From JAWLBM01 sp041687675 (GTDB lineage Bacteria; Pseudomonadota; Alphaproteobacteria; Rhizobiales; Pleomorphomonadaceae): a stretch of 64,000 nucleotides of DNA. The translations under genes and the position numbers were made by a program. The stretch covers positions 11,268 through 75,267 of the forward strand of contig JAWLBM010000026.1 of the NCBI GenBank assembly GCA_041687675.1, in the 5' to 3' direction. Under the pieces are notes generated by a model. The model was not told where the DNA came from and did not search any database. It worked only from the letters and a program-made list of their open reading frames with translations. Shown here piece after piece: positions 18,829 through 26,939 of the stretch; the stretch's first letter is position 1; every line of letters starts with the position of its first letter.

Positions 18829-19476
18829 TCAGGCACGCACCCTCGCCTCGAACACGACGGTGTCGTCGATCTTGGAGATCTCGACGGCCAGGCCGGCCTC
18901 GCGGGCGAGCGCACCGGCGTAGAATGGCTGGATGGCGTGGGCGTCGAGGCTGCCATCCTCGGTGTGGCCGGCCACCAGGTCCACCACCTTGGGCGGGATG
19001 CGGGAGGCGGGCCCGGTCGCCTCGATCCGCTGCACCGGATGCGGCAGGTCGCCGGTGACCGAGATCGTCACCGTGCCGCCGCGCGGGACCGCATGGAGGG
19101 AGACGAGCAGCAGGTTGAGCAGCAGCTTCACCTGGTTCTTCGGCAGCAGGCGACGCTCGGCGTTCCAGACCAGGTCGGCCTTCTCGCTCTCCATGTAGCG
19201 CCGCGCCACCGTCTCGGCGTCGCCGAGATCGACGTCCGCCCCCGCGGAGCCCGCCGCGCCGAAGGCGAGCCGGGCGAACTGCAGCTTGGCCGAGGCCGTG
19301 CGGGCGCTCTTGCGGATGAGATCGAAGGCGAAGGCCTTCATCTCCTCGCTGTCCTCCTCGTCGAGGACCTCGATGCCGTTGGTGATGGCGCCGACGGGGG
19401 AGATGATGTCGTGGCAGACCCGGGAGCACAGCAGGGCGGCGAAGTCGAGAGCCTCGAGCTTGGTCGGTTCCGTCAT
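18829..19476 (-). CDS. chpT: Histidine phosphotransferase ChpT
   Basis: ChpT relays phosphate from the hybrid kinase CckA to CtrA and CpdR. The 215-residue dimeric protein has the phosphorylatable His22 in SRVCHDIISPVGAITNG, then the helical hairpin and a degenerate, non-ATP-binding HATPase-like domain (KNQVKLLLNLLL, GGTVTISVTG). The start at 19476 (MTEPTKLEALDFAALL) matches known ChpT openings; the longer frame adds an unrelated leader. It sits 164 bp upstream of cheA in the same direction, so it may share transcription with chemotaxis genes. CtrA, its target, is encoded at 4049-4744. Confidence 0.88.
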   Translation of the reverse strand: MTEPTKLEALDFAALLCSRVCHDIISPVGAITNGIEVLDEEDSEEMKAFAFDLIRKSARTASAKLQFARLAFGAAGSAGADVDLGDAETVARRYMESEKADLVWNAERRLLPKNQVKLLLNLLLVSLHAVPRGGTVTISVTGDLPHPVQRIEATGPASRIPPKVVDLVAGHTEDGSLDAHAIQPFYAGALAREAGLAVEISKIDDTVVFEARVRA

Positions 19477-19585
19477 GGCAGCTTGATCCCGGTCGTGACG
19501 AGGACGGCGGACCGAATCGCCGCGGGCGCTCCGGCCACCGTTGGATACATGCGCCCCGCCGCCCGGACAACCCGCGCCGGCCGCC

Positions 19586-20089
19586 TTACTCGGCGAGTTG
19601 GTCCCGGATCCGCGGCCAGAAGGCGTCGGCGGCGGCCGTGAAGCTCTCCGGATCCGCCCTGAAGGCGGCGAGGTCGGCGGCGTCGAAGAACAGGAACAGG
19701 CGGTCGCGCCAGACGGCGAAGAGGCGCGGGTCGCTCGGCTGCGGCACGCCGCGGGCGACGCCGGCGACGCCGTAGCCGCCATAGGCCGGCGCGTAGACCT
19801 CCGGCGCGTCCTCGAAGGCGGCGGCGTTGCCGGGGTTGGCGAATCGCCAGTAGGCGCCGCCCCAGGCCACCTCGACCTCGCGGCGCCCGGGCACGGCCCG
19901 GCGCTCGAGGAAATAGGCCACCGGGTCGTAGCCGCCGATGGCGATGCCGGTGTAGGGGTCGTGCATGAACCGGTCGCTGAGGGCGAGCGCGGGACCCGGC
20001 GCGCCCGCGAGCATCGCCGCCGAGGCGAGCAGGCGCAGGAAACTGCGTCGATCGGGGTTTCGCCGCTTTACTGCCGGACTGTAGGGCAT
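19586..20089 (-). CDS. Tat-exported YHS-domain-like protein
   Basis: A 167-residue protein with a twin-arginine signal (RRNPDRRSFLRLLASAAM, cleavage near ALA at about residue 36), so folded before export to the periplasm. The mature part has IGGYDPVAYFLERRAVPG and WGGAYWRFANPGNAAAFEDA, the pattern of the YHS family (often metal-related), followed by a C-terminal repeat of similar fold (FLFFDAADLAAFRADP). The ATG at 20089 starts the signal. It is divergent from eipA, with 115 bp between them. Confidence 0.75.
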   Translation of the reverse strand: MPYSPAVKRRNPDRRSFLRLLASAAMLAGAPGPALALSDRFMHDPYTGIAIGGYDPVAYFLERRAVPGRREVEVAWGGAYWRFANPGNAAAFEDAPEVYAPAYGGYGVAGVARGVPQPSDPRLFAVWRDRLFLFFDAADLAAFRADPESFTAAADAFWPRIRDQLAE

Positions 20090-20159
20090 GATCCTGAGGT
20101 TTGCCGATTCGGGGGTCGGTGTCCTCCACGAGGCTGCACCGCAGGCGGTGACGGACCGG

Positions 20160-20165
20160 TTAACC
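20160..20165 (+). promoter_or_regulatory. TTAACC half-site upstream of eipA
   Basis: A TTAACC sequence 40 bp upstream of the eipA ATG, in the divergent region with the YHS gene. A GATTC (GANTC) site is at 20106-20110. In Brucella the eipA orthologue is a direct CtrA target, which makes the half-site worth noting; by itself it is a weak match. Confidence 0.3.
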
Positions 20166-20204
20166 CGCCCGATCCGCGCCCGACGGCTGGAGAAAGGTGC
20201 CCGA

Positions 20205-20798
20205 ATGACCGACCCGAGATCCGCCCTGGCCCGCATCGTCGCCGCGCTGGCGCTCGCCCTCTCGCTGTTCGCTCTGCCGGCCGCGGCGCAGCAGCCGCGG
20301 CAGACCGTGTCGGAGCCGGCCTTCAGCGTCGACGAGATGATCACCGCCGGCAACTCCTTCTTCGGGGACGTTTCGAGCGGCCTTGCGTCGGTGATCGAGA
20401 GGTCCTTCTCCGACTACGGGCAGCCGAACGGCTACATCCTCGGCCAGGAGGGAAGCGGCGCCTTCGTCGGCGGATTGCGCTACGGCGAGGGCGTGCTCTA
20501 CACGCGCAACGCCGGCAACCACAAGGTCTTCTGGCAGGGCCCGTCGCTCGGCCTCGACTTCGGCGCGGACGGCGCCCGGACGATGATCCTCGTCTACAAC
20601 CTGCCGGACGTGTCCTTCATCTACCAGCGCTTCGGCGGGGTCAACGGCTCCGCCTACCTCGTCGGCGGCTTCGGGATCACCGCCATGCGCCAGGGCGACG
20701 TGGTGCTGGTGCCGGTCCGCTCCGGGGTCGGGGCGCGCCTCGGCATCAACGTCGGCTACCTCAAGTTCACCCCGACGCCCACCTGGAACCCCTTCTGA
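20205..20798 (+). CDS. eipA: Periplasmic envelope-integrity protein EipA (DUF1134)
   Basis: A 197-residue DUF1134 protein. Signal peptide at about 1-29 (ALALALSLFALPAAAQ), then the conserved domain: YGQPNGYILGQEGSGAFVGG, RYGEGVLYTRNAGNHKVFWQGPS and IYQRFGGVNGSAYLVGG. EipA is a small beta-barrel periplasmic protein needed for envelope stress resistance in Brucella, where it is CtrA-regulated. The ATG at 20205 has AGAAAGG upstream; the frame opens further upstream but without a signal. Confidence 0.85.
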   Translation: MTDPRSALARIVAALALALSLFALPAAAQQPRQTVSEPAFSVDEMITAGNSFFGDVSSGLASVIERSFSDYGQPNGYILGQEGSGAFVGGLRYGEGVLYTRNAGNHKVFWQGPSLGLDFGADGARTMILVYNLPDVSFIYQRFGGVNGSAYLVGGFGITAMRQGDVVLVPVRSGVGARLGINVGYLKFTPTPTWNPF

Positions 20799-21024
20799 GC
20801 CCCCCGGGGCGCGGACGTCCGCCGTTTCCCGGCCGATCGCCGCTTGACCGGGCGGCTCGGAAGCGCACAAGGTTGCAGGCGTTGGCAGGCTCGCCCGCTG
20901 CGGGCCGGCCGGTCCTTGCGGGATCGGTCGTGGCGGCTCGTGGGTTCCAGGCTGCGGGCACGCGATTTCGAGACGTCGGCACCGGGCGGCCGGCGGGACA
21001 GTTTTGGCCGGACCGGGATTGCAC

Positions 21025-22983
21025 GTGATCGAAACCGCCCTCGTCTTCGCCCTCGGAGCCCTGGTCTCGGGCCTGATCGCGCTCGTGGTGTTCCCGGCGT
21101 TCACCCGGCGGGCGGCAAGGCTCGCGCGCCGCGACCTCGAGGCGCGGCTGCCGCGCACGCTCGACGAGGTTGCCGCCATGCGGGACGCGGTGCGGGCCGA
21201 GTATGCCGCCCGGACGGCCCGCGTCGAAGCGACGCTGGCCGATGTCCGGCAGGCCCTCAGCGACGAGCGGGTCGCCAGCGCCGAAATCGCTCTTCAGCTC
21301 TCCGCCCTGCAGATCGAGCGCCGCGGCTACGAGGCGGGCCTCGCCGACGCCGAGCGCCGGGTGTCGGAGGCCTTCGAGGAGTTGCGCCGCAGCGAGGAGG
21401 CGCTGGCGCGATCGGAAGCGCAGAGGCGGGACCTCGAGCGCCAGCTCGTCCGCTTCGGCGAGCGGCTCGCCGACGCCGAGGCCCGGGCCAGCGAGGCCGA
21501 GCGGCTGGCGAGCGAGATGCGCATGGCCCTGGTTGCCGCCGAGGCCTCGGCCTGGGCGATGGCCGACCGGATCGCCGCCCGCGGCGAGCCTTCCCCCTCT
21601 GCCGGGGCCGGCGCCCCGCCGCTCGCACCGGCCGGGCCCACCGGCCCGATCACGCTGCCGCCCGCCGCGGCGGCGAGATCCGCGCCGGCGCCGCTCGCCG
21701 GATCGGGGGCAGTTTTGAAGGCCGGCACGGCGCTGACGCCGGGACCGGACGGCGGCGCGGGGCCCCCCGGCCCCTCGACGACGACCCTGGCGCCGCCGGC
21801 CGCCGCGACTGCCGAAGCGGACCGGTCGGACGGGAGCCCCGCGGCCGAGCCCGCCGGGGCGGCGGCCGAGGCCCGGCCCGCCGCCCCGCCACCAGCCCGC
21901 GGGCTTCCGCCGGACGTGGCGACGGCCCTGGCCGAGCGACTCCGCGAGGCCCGCCGTCGCGCAGCCGACGAGCGGGGCAAGGCGGCGCCCGAGCAGCCGC
22001 CAGCGCCCGAGATCCATCTGCCGGTCGCCGCCGACTTCACCCTGCCGACCTCGACGCGTCCGGCGGAAGCTCCCGAGATCGTCCCCGAACGCCCGGCCGA
22101 GGCGGTCGACGCGGCCGAGACGCCGTCGCTCGCCGACACCCGGCTGCCGAAGGTGCCCCGCCGCTTCCCGCGGTCCGGGAGCCCGAGCCATGAGCCAGTG
22201 GTGAGCCCGCGGGAGAGCGCCGGCGGCGACGTGCCCTTCCCGGTCATCGTGCCCCGGGACACGATCGAGGAGGTCGCCCAGGAGAAGCCCGCAAGCCCCG
22301 GCTCGCCGGGATTCCGGCCGCAGCCGGTCCCGGTGGTCATCCGCAACCAGCCGCCGGGCCGCTTCTACCGGCCGCCCCCCTCGTCGCGGGCTGAGACGCC
22401 CGTCGAGCGCGGGCCGGCAGGCCGGGAGGACCGTGAGGTCGCGACTGACGCCGGGCGCCCCGGCGGGACCGGCGGCGAGGGGCCGCCGCCGGCCGGTCCG
22501 GCGGCTGCCGGCGGTGAGGACGCGGCGAAAGCGGGTTCTCCAGGTCCGGCGCGGACACGGCAACAGCCGGTTCCAGTGGTTCACAAGGCCTCAGAACGCG
22601 AGCCCGCCGCGGCGGATCGCGGCGCCCTGGCCGTGGTTCCGGCAGTCGCTGCGGCCGGGGAGACCGGAGCCGAGGAGGCAGGGGTCGCCCCCGGCGCCGC
22701 GGACGAGGCGCCGGGCGCCGGCGAGCCGCCGGCCCCGGAGCCGGCGAGCGGGCCCGTCTCCTTCCCGCCGATCGCCGCGCCGGCCGCGACGAGGCTTCAG
22801 CCGGACGACGACCTCACGCCCGAGGAGCGCAACCGGCGAGTGGAGGATCTCGCCGCCCGGCTGCGGAGCCTGAGGTCGCGGAACGCGGCCGCGCACCGCC
22901 CAGTCCCGCGGCAGAAGGAGCCGGTCGCGGAGGAGGAGGAGTCCGGGACGGCCGAGGTCGAGCCCGCCCAGGCGAAATCCTGA
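21025..22983 (+). CDS. Membrane-anchored coiled-coil protein with long Pro/Ala-rich domain
   Basis: About 652 residues. The GTG at 21025 is preferred because it gives the opening [M]IETALVFALGALVSG with one membrane helix (about 5-25), as in related rhizobial hypotheticals I recall; a TTG at 21004 is an alternative. Residues about 35-185 are strongly heptad-like coiled coil (TARVEATLADVRQALSDE, RRSEEALARSEAQRRDLE). Residues about 190-610 are low-complexity Pro/Ala/Gly with PVPVV repeats, and the C-terminus is conserved-looking (LTPEERNRRVEDLAARLRSL). Function unknown; topology suggests a cytoplasmic or periplasmic scaffold held at the inner membrane. Confidence 0.7.
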   Translation: MIETALVFALGALVSGLIALVVFPAFTRRAARLARRDLEARLPRTLDEVAAMRDAVRAEYAARTARVEATLADVRQALSDERVASAEIALQLSALQIERRGYEAGLADAERRVSEAFEELRRSEEALARSEAQRRDLERQLVRFGERLADAEARASEAERLASEMRMALVAAEASAWAMADRIAARGEPSPSAGAGAPPLAPAGPTGPITLPPAAAARSAPAPLAGSGAVLKAGTALTPGPDGGAGPPGPSTTTLAPPAAATAEADRSDGSPAAEPAGAAAEARPAAPPPARGLPPDVATALAERLREARRRAADERGKAAPEQPPAPEIHLPVAADFTLPTSTRPAEAPEIVPERPAEAVDAAETPSLADTRLPKVPRRFPRSGSPSHEPVVSPRESAGGDVPFPVIVPRDTIEEVAQEKPASPGSPGFRPQPVPVVIRNQPPGRFYRPPPSSRAETPVERGPAGREDREVATDAGRPGGTGGEGPPPAGPAAAGGEDAAKAGSPGPARTRQQPVPVVHKASEREPAAADRGALAVVPAVAAAGETGAEEAGVAPGAADEAPGAGEPPAPEPASGPVSFPPIAAPAATRLQPDDDLTPEERNRRVEDLAARLRSLRSRNAAAHRPVPRQKEPVAEEEESGTAEVEPAQAKS

Positions 22984-22993
22984 GCCGGGCGGC

Positions 22994-24058
22994 TCAGGAG
23001 CCGCCCTGCATGCCGGCGATGATGGCGTCGGCGTTGTGCCGCATCATGCCGAGGTAGGTCGAGGCGGGCTCGTCCGGACCGGACAGGGCGTCCGAGTAGA
23101 GCGTCCCGCCCACGGCCGCACCCGTCTCGGCGGCGATCCGCTCGACGAGGCGCGGGTCGGCGATGCTTTCCACGAACACCACCTTCGCGCCCGACGCGCG
23201 AATCTGCTCGATCAGCGACGCCACGTCGCGGGCGCTCGCCTCGGACTCGGTCGAGACGCCCTGCGGGGCGAAGAAGCGCACGCCGTAGGCGGAGCCGAAA
23301 TAGGCGAAGGCGTCGTGGCTGGTGATCACCGCGCGCCGCTCCTCCGGCACCGCGGCGATGCGGTCGCGGATCTCGGCGTCGAGGGCGGCGATCTCGGCGC
23401 GGTAGGACTCGGCGTTGAGCCGGTAGTCGGCGCAGCCCTTTGGATCGACGCCGCAGAGACCCCCGGCGATCGCCTCCACATAGGCGAGGGCGTTGCCGAG
23501 GTTTTGCCAGGCGTGCGGATCGACCGGCCCGTGGTCGTGCCCGTCGTCGCTCGCATGCTCGTGCTCCTCCTCGGCGTGAGCGTCGTCGTGGCCGTGGGCC
23601 TCCTCGGCGGCGTGCGCGTCGTCATGGCCGTGGGCCTCCTCGGCGTGCGCGTCGTCGTGGCCATGGGCCTCCTCGGACGCGTGCTCGTCCGCATGGCCGC
23701 CGCCGCCCGCCCCCGCGGCGACGGGGACGATGCCCGCGGCGGCCGTGACCACCGGGCCGGTGTAGCCGGACGCCTCGGCGAGGCGGTCGAGAAAGCCTTC
23801 GAAGCCGAGGCCGTTGACGAGGAGCAGATCAGCCTCGGAGATGGCGCGGGCGTCCGCCGGCGAGGGCTGGTATACGTGGGCGTCGCCGCCCGGCCCCACC
23901 AGCGTGGTCACACGGATGCGATCGCCGCCGACCCGCGAGGCCATGTCGCCGAGGATCGAGAAGGTGGCCACCACGTCGAGGGGATCCTCCGTCGCCGCGG
24001 CCGGCGAGGCGACGAGGCATGCGAGGGAGACGGCGGCAACGAGATGCGGTCGGGTCAT
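22994..24058 (-). CDS. znuA: Zinc ABC transporter substrate-binding protein (ZnuA/AztC type)
   Basis: Periplasmic cluster A-I binding protein that captures Zn(II). In 354 residues: signal peptide (about 1-22), VATFSILGDMASRVGG, the first ligand His in GGDAHVYQPSPAD, a very His/Asp/Glu-rich loop at about 119-170, DPHAWQNLGNALAYVEAI, TSHDAFAYFGSAYGV and the final acidic ligand segment VVFVESIADPR. The loop has three near-identical units of EEAHGHDDAHA, visible as direct DNA repeats around 23560-23680. Last gene of the minus-strand zinc operon, 10 bp after the permease. Confidence 0.9.
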   Translation of the reverse strand: MTRPHLVAAVSLACLVASPAAATEDPLDVVATFSILGDMASRVGGDRIRVTTLVGPGGDAHVYQPSPADARAISEADLLLVNGLGFEGFLDRLAEASGYTGPVVTAAAGIVPVAAGAGGGGHADEHASEEAHGHDDAHAEEAHGHDDAHAAEEAHGHDDAHAEEEHEHASDDGHDHGPVDPHAWQNLGNALAYVEAIAGGLCGVDPKGCADYRLNAESYRAEIAALDAEIRDRIAAVPEERRAVITSHDAFAYFGSAYGVRFFAPQGVSTESEASARDVASLIEQIRASGAKVVFVESIADPRLVERIAAETGAAVGGTLYSDALSGPDEPASTYLGMMRHNADAIIAGMQGGS

Positions 24059-24068
24059 CGGGTCCTCC

Positions 24069-24941
24069 TCAGTTGGCCCTATGGGGCGCGGGAATCAGCC
24101 GCGGCACGAAGCCGCCGGCCGTTCCGAAGGCGATCGAGAAAATGTGCACCACGCCGGCCGCGAGGATGATCGCCGGGCCGGACGGCAGCGACAGGTGGAA
24201 GGAGGCGAGCAGGCCGGCGACGGCCGACAGCGCCGCGATCAACATGGACACGGCGGTCATCGCGCCGACGTCGCGCACCCAGAACCGGCTCGAGGCGGCC
24301 GGCAGCATCATCATGCCGACGGCGAGCAGCGTGCCCAGCGCCTGGAACCCCGCGACGAGGTTCAGGACCACCAGGACCAGGAAGGCGAGGTGCACGGCGG
24401 CGCCGTTGCCGCTGACGATGCGCAGGAAGCCGGGATCGACGCACTCGAGCACCAGCGGCCGCCAGATCAGCGCCAGGGCCGAGACGGAGACGGTGGCGAT
24501 CAGCGCGATGAACAGCAGCGCGTCGTCGTCGAGGGCGAGCACGGTGCCGAACAGCACGTGCATGAGGTCCACCGACGAGCCGCGCAGCGAGACGATCACC
24601 ACGCCGACCGCGAGCGAGATCAGGTAGAAGGCCGCCAGCGAGGCGTCCTCGCGCAGCACCGTGGTGCGGGCGACGAGCCCGGAGAGGAGCACCACCACCA
24701 GCCCGGCGACGATGCCGCCGAAGGTCATCGCCATCAGGTCGAGGCCGGCGACGAGGAAGCCGATGGCGGCGCCGGGCAGGATGGCGTGGGCCATGGCGTC
24801 GCCCATCAGGCTCATCCGCCTCAGCAGCAGGAAGACGCCGATCGGCGCGGCGCCGACCGAAAGCGACACCGCGCCGACCAGCGCCCGCCGCATGAAGGCG
24901 AACTCGACGAAGGGCGCGAGAAGGAGGTCGAAGGCGGTCAC
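24069..24941 (-). CDS. znuB: Zinc ABC transporter permease (ZnuB/AztB type)
   Basis: A 290-residue integral membrane protein of the ABC-3 family with about eight to nine hydrophobic helices. It contains APIGVFLLLRRMSLMGDAMA, HAILPGAAIGFLVAG, FGTVLALDD and VLNLVAGFQALGTLLAVG, segments typical of zinc/manganese permeases; the FMRRALVG opening recalls the AztB branch. The GTG at 24941 overlaps the ATPase gene stop in a GTGA. It would form the inner-membrane channel with the ATPase and binding protein encoded on either side. Confidence 0.9.
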   Translation of the reverse strand: MTAFDLLLAPFVEFAFMRRALVGAVSLSVGAAPIGVFLLLRRMSLMGDAMAHAILPGAAIGFLVAGLDLMAMTFGGIVAGLVVVLLSGLVARTTVLREDASLAAFYLISLAVGVVIVSLRGSSVDLMHVLFGTVLALDDDALLFIALIATVSVSALALIWRPLVLECVDPGFLRIVSGNGAAVHLAFLVLVVLNLVAGFQALGTLLAVGMMMLPAASSRFWVRDVGAMTAVSMLIAALSAVAGLLASFHLSLPSGPAIILAAGVVHIFSIAFGTAGGFVPRLIPAPHRAN

Positions 24942-25705
24942 GGGTGGTCCTCGTGGCAGACCGGCGCGTGATCGTCGAAGGCCTCGGTCATCCGCCGGGC
25001 TGTCGCGAGATTGCGCTCGGTCAGCACCTCTCCGGTGCTCCCCCAGGCGACCAGTTCGCGGGCGATGAGCATCGTCTCGGGGAAGTGGGCGCGGACCTGG
25101 CCGAGGTCGTGCAGCACGGCGACCACGGTCCGGCCCTCCCGGTGCCAGCCGAGCACGATCGTCATCAGGTCGTCGCCGGTGCGGTCGTCGACGGCAGTGA
25201 AGGGCTCGTCGAGCAGCACCAGCGGGGAATCCTGCAGCAGCAGGCGGGCGAACAGCACCCGCTGGAACTGCCCGCCGGAGAGGGTGTCGAGGGCCCGCCG
25301 CTCGAAGCCGGCGAGGCCGACCGCTGCGAGAGCCCGGGCGACCGCCTCGTCGTCGCGGCGGCGGAACCCGCCGAAGACGCCGCGCGCGCGCCAGAGCCCC
25401 ATGGCGATGAAGTCGAACACCGGGATCGGGAAGCTGCGATCCACCTCGGCCTGCTGCGGCAGGTAGCCGATCCCGCGGCGCGGGCAGCCCTCCACGACCA
25501 CGCGCCCGGAGAGCGGCTGCAGCAGCCCGGCAATCGCCTTCATCAGCGTCGACTTGCCCGCCCCGTTCGGGCCGACGACCGCGACCAGAGCGCCCGGCTC
25601 GATGCGGCCGCGGACGTGATGCACCGCCGGGTGGCGGTCGTAGCCGATCGTGGCGTTCTCGAAGCACACGGCGGCCTCGAAACGGGGGCGGGCCAGCGCG
25701 CTCAT
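24938..25705 (-). CDS. znuC: Zinc ABC transporter ATP-binding protein (ZnuC/AztA type)
   Basis: A 255-residue ATPase: Walker A GPNGAGKST (about 45-53), Q-loop GYLPQQAEVDRSFP, signature LSGGQFQRVLFAR, Walker B PLVLLDEPFTAVD, switch His in VAVLHDLGQV. The sequence closely follows the AztA branch. The C-terminus ends DDHAPVCHEDHP, a Cys/His-rich tail that might bind metal. The start overlaps the stop of a small upstream ORF by 4 bp (ATGA) and the stop overlaps the permease start, so the operon is translationally coupled throughout. Confidence 0.92.
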   Translation of the reverse strand: MSALARPRFEAAVCFENATIGYDRHPAVHHVRGRIEPGALVAVVGPNGAGKSTLMKAIAGLLQPLSGRVVVEGCPRRGIGYLPQQAEVDRSFPIPVFDFIAMGLWRARGVFGGFRRRDDEAVARALAAVGLAGFERRALDTLSGGQFQRVLFARLLLQDSPLVLLDEPFTAVDDRTGDDLMTIVLGWHREGRTVVAVLHDLGQVRAHFPETMLIARELVAWGSTGEVLTERNLATARRMTEAFDDHAPVCHEDHP

Positions 25706-25914
25706 CCGATCACCGCCATGGTGGCGGCCCAGACCGCGGCGGAGAGCGCCAGGGCGACGGCGAGGCGGACGCCGGCTCCGAGCCGGAGCAGCGAGGGCGA
25801 CAGGCGGATCTGCGTGCCGGACGGCCCGGAGCGCCGGCGCAGCCTCACAACCGCCGCCGGACGGTCATGATGGTGCCCCTTCTCTCGCGCAAGCTGCTGA
25901 TTCGACAGGGTCAT
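25702..25914 (-). CDS. Small single-TM protein at the head of the zinc operon
   Basis: A 70-residue ORF starting at ATG 25914 (a TTG at 25920 is an alternative). It has an N-terminal LAREKGHHHDRPA segment, an Arg-rich middle, and one predicted membrane helix near the C-terminus (VRLAVALALSAAVWAATMAV, about 49-68). Its TGA overlaps the ATG of the ATPase gene in an ATGA, and the Zur-type palindrome lies 86 bp upstream, so it looks like the first cistron of the regulon unit. I do not recognise the family. It could instead be a leader ORF serving only translation coupling. Confidence 0.5.
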   Translation of the reverse strand: MTLSNQQLAREKGHHHDRPAAVVRLRRRSGPSGTQIRLSPSLLRLGAGVRLAVALALSAAVWAATMAVIG

Positions 25915-25999
25915 GAGCAAAGGCCGGGGGTTCTGGTCACAAAAGGCACACCAAGTCGACGACCGACGACGCCGGTCGCACGGAGGCTCGGGTCAGATT

Positions 26000-26014
26000 T
26001 GTTATGTTATAACG
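26000..26014. promoter_or_regulatory. Zur-type palindrome upstream of the zinc importer operon
   Basis: TGTTAT-GTT-ATAACG is an almost perfect inverted repeat (one mismatch) matching the alphaproteobacterial Zur box pattern TGTTATNNNATAACA. It sits 86 bp upstream of the first ORF of the minus-strand zinc operon. Zinc-loaded Zur would be expected to repress the operon. No zur gene lies in the window. Confidence 0.7.
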
Positions 26015-26211
26015 TTGCGTTCGTCAACCGGACGCAGCCACGCCGCCGAGGGATGCTTCGCAACCCTGAAGCGAGGCGCGGCCGACTCGGCAAACAGACG
26101 GCAAGTAGATCGATTCACGGAGAAGCGAGTTTTCCGGCCGCGGCAGTATGGGGAGGCTTTTATCTGTTCGCCTTGTTAACGAAACGATGGTGCGGTGCAA
26201 TCAAGACGCCA

Positions 26212-26234
26212 CATGATTAGTTAAAAACTTCATG
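26212..26234. promoter_or_regulatory. Inverted repeat in the AT-rich region before the MarR-type gene
   Basis: The 487 bp between the zinc operon and the MarR gene contain the Zur box and a markedly AT-rich tract (about 26150-26280) but no convincing gene. CATGA-N13-TCATG lies at 26212-26234, about 170 bp upstream of the MarR-type GTG; MarR proteins often bind their own upstream palindromes, so it is a candidate operator only. Confidence 0.25.
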
Positions 26235-26401
26235 AAAATTGCACCTGTCGACGCTGACGAAAACAGTGGCATTTTGTTGCGGTTGGGTCTAAGACCTTGA
26301 CCCTTGGGCACGTCCGGGGCAGCCGTGTCGACCATCGAACGTCCATGCTGAGGTTCGGAAATTCCTTGTGAGAGGCCGAACCGGAGGAACGAGCAAGTAA
26401 A

Positions 26402-26911
26402 GTGAGCAACACAAAGCCGGTTCCCGAAATGACATCCCCCGTGGTCGAACTCATCGTGCCTGTATCGGCCGAACGTCCCGGCCTGCTGAAGGCTCTCCTG
26501 CAGGCCCGCGAAGGCCTTCTGAAGCAACTCCGGCCGGCTCTGAAGGAGATCGGGCTCACCGACCAGCAATGGCGGGTGATGAGCGAACTGGTTCGCGTCA
26601 GCGAGATCTCAGCGTCCGAACTCGCCGCCGCCGCCTGCCTGCGCGCCTCCAGCCTCTCGCGCATCATCAAGGACCTCGAGGCACGGCAGTTCCTGCTGCG
26701 CCGGTCGCATCGCGAGGACCTGCGCAAGACCATGATCTCCATCACCCGGCGCGGCCGCGCCGCGGTCGAGAGCGTGATCCCGACCGCCGCCGGCGTCGCC
26801 GACGACATCGCCGAGCGCTACGGCTCGGAGCGCATCCTGGCCGTCCACGACCTGTCGAGCGCCCTCGCCACCACCCTCGGCGGCAACCTGCTCGACGACG
26901 AAGCGCAGTGA
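26402..26911 (+). CDS. MarR family transcriptional regulator (HpaR-like)
   Basis: A 169-residue winged-helix regulator. Helices RPGLLKALLQAREGLLKQLR and GLTDQQWRVMSELVR lead to the DNA-binding part (ISASELAAAACLRASSLSRI IK, wing with RRSHREDLRKTMISITRRG). The RPALKEIGLTDQQWRV segment resembles HpaR, the homoprotocatechuate operon repressor, but no hpa genes are nearby, so the target is unknown. Start at GTG 26402 with GGAGGAA upstream; an ATG at 26429 is also possible. Confidence 0.78.
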   Translation: MSNTKPVPEMTSPVVELIVPVSAERPGLLKALLQAREGLLKQLRPALKEIGLTDQQWRVMSELVRVSEISASELAAAACLRASSLSRIIKDLEARQFLLRRSHREDLRKTMISITRRGRAAVESVIPTAAGVADDIAERYGSERILAVHDLSSALATTLGGNLLDDEAQ

Positions 26912-26939
26912 GAGGCGCGGGCGGGCCATGCCCGCCCCG

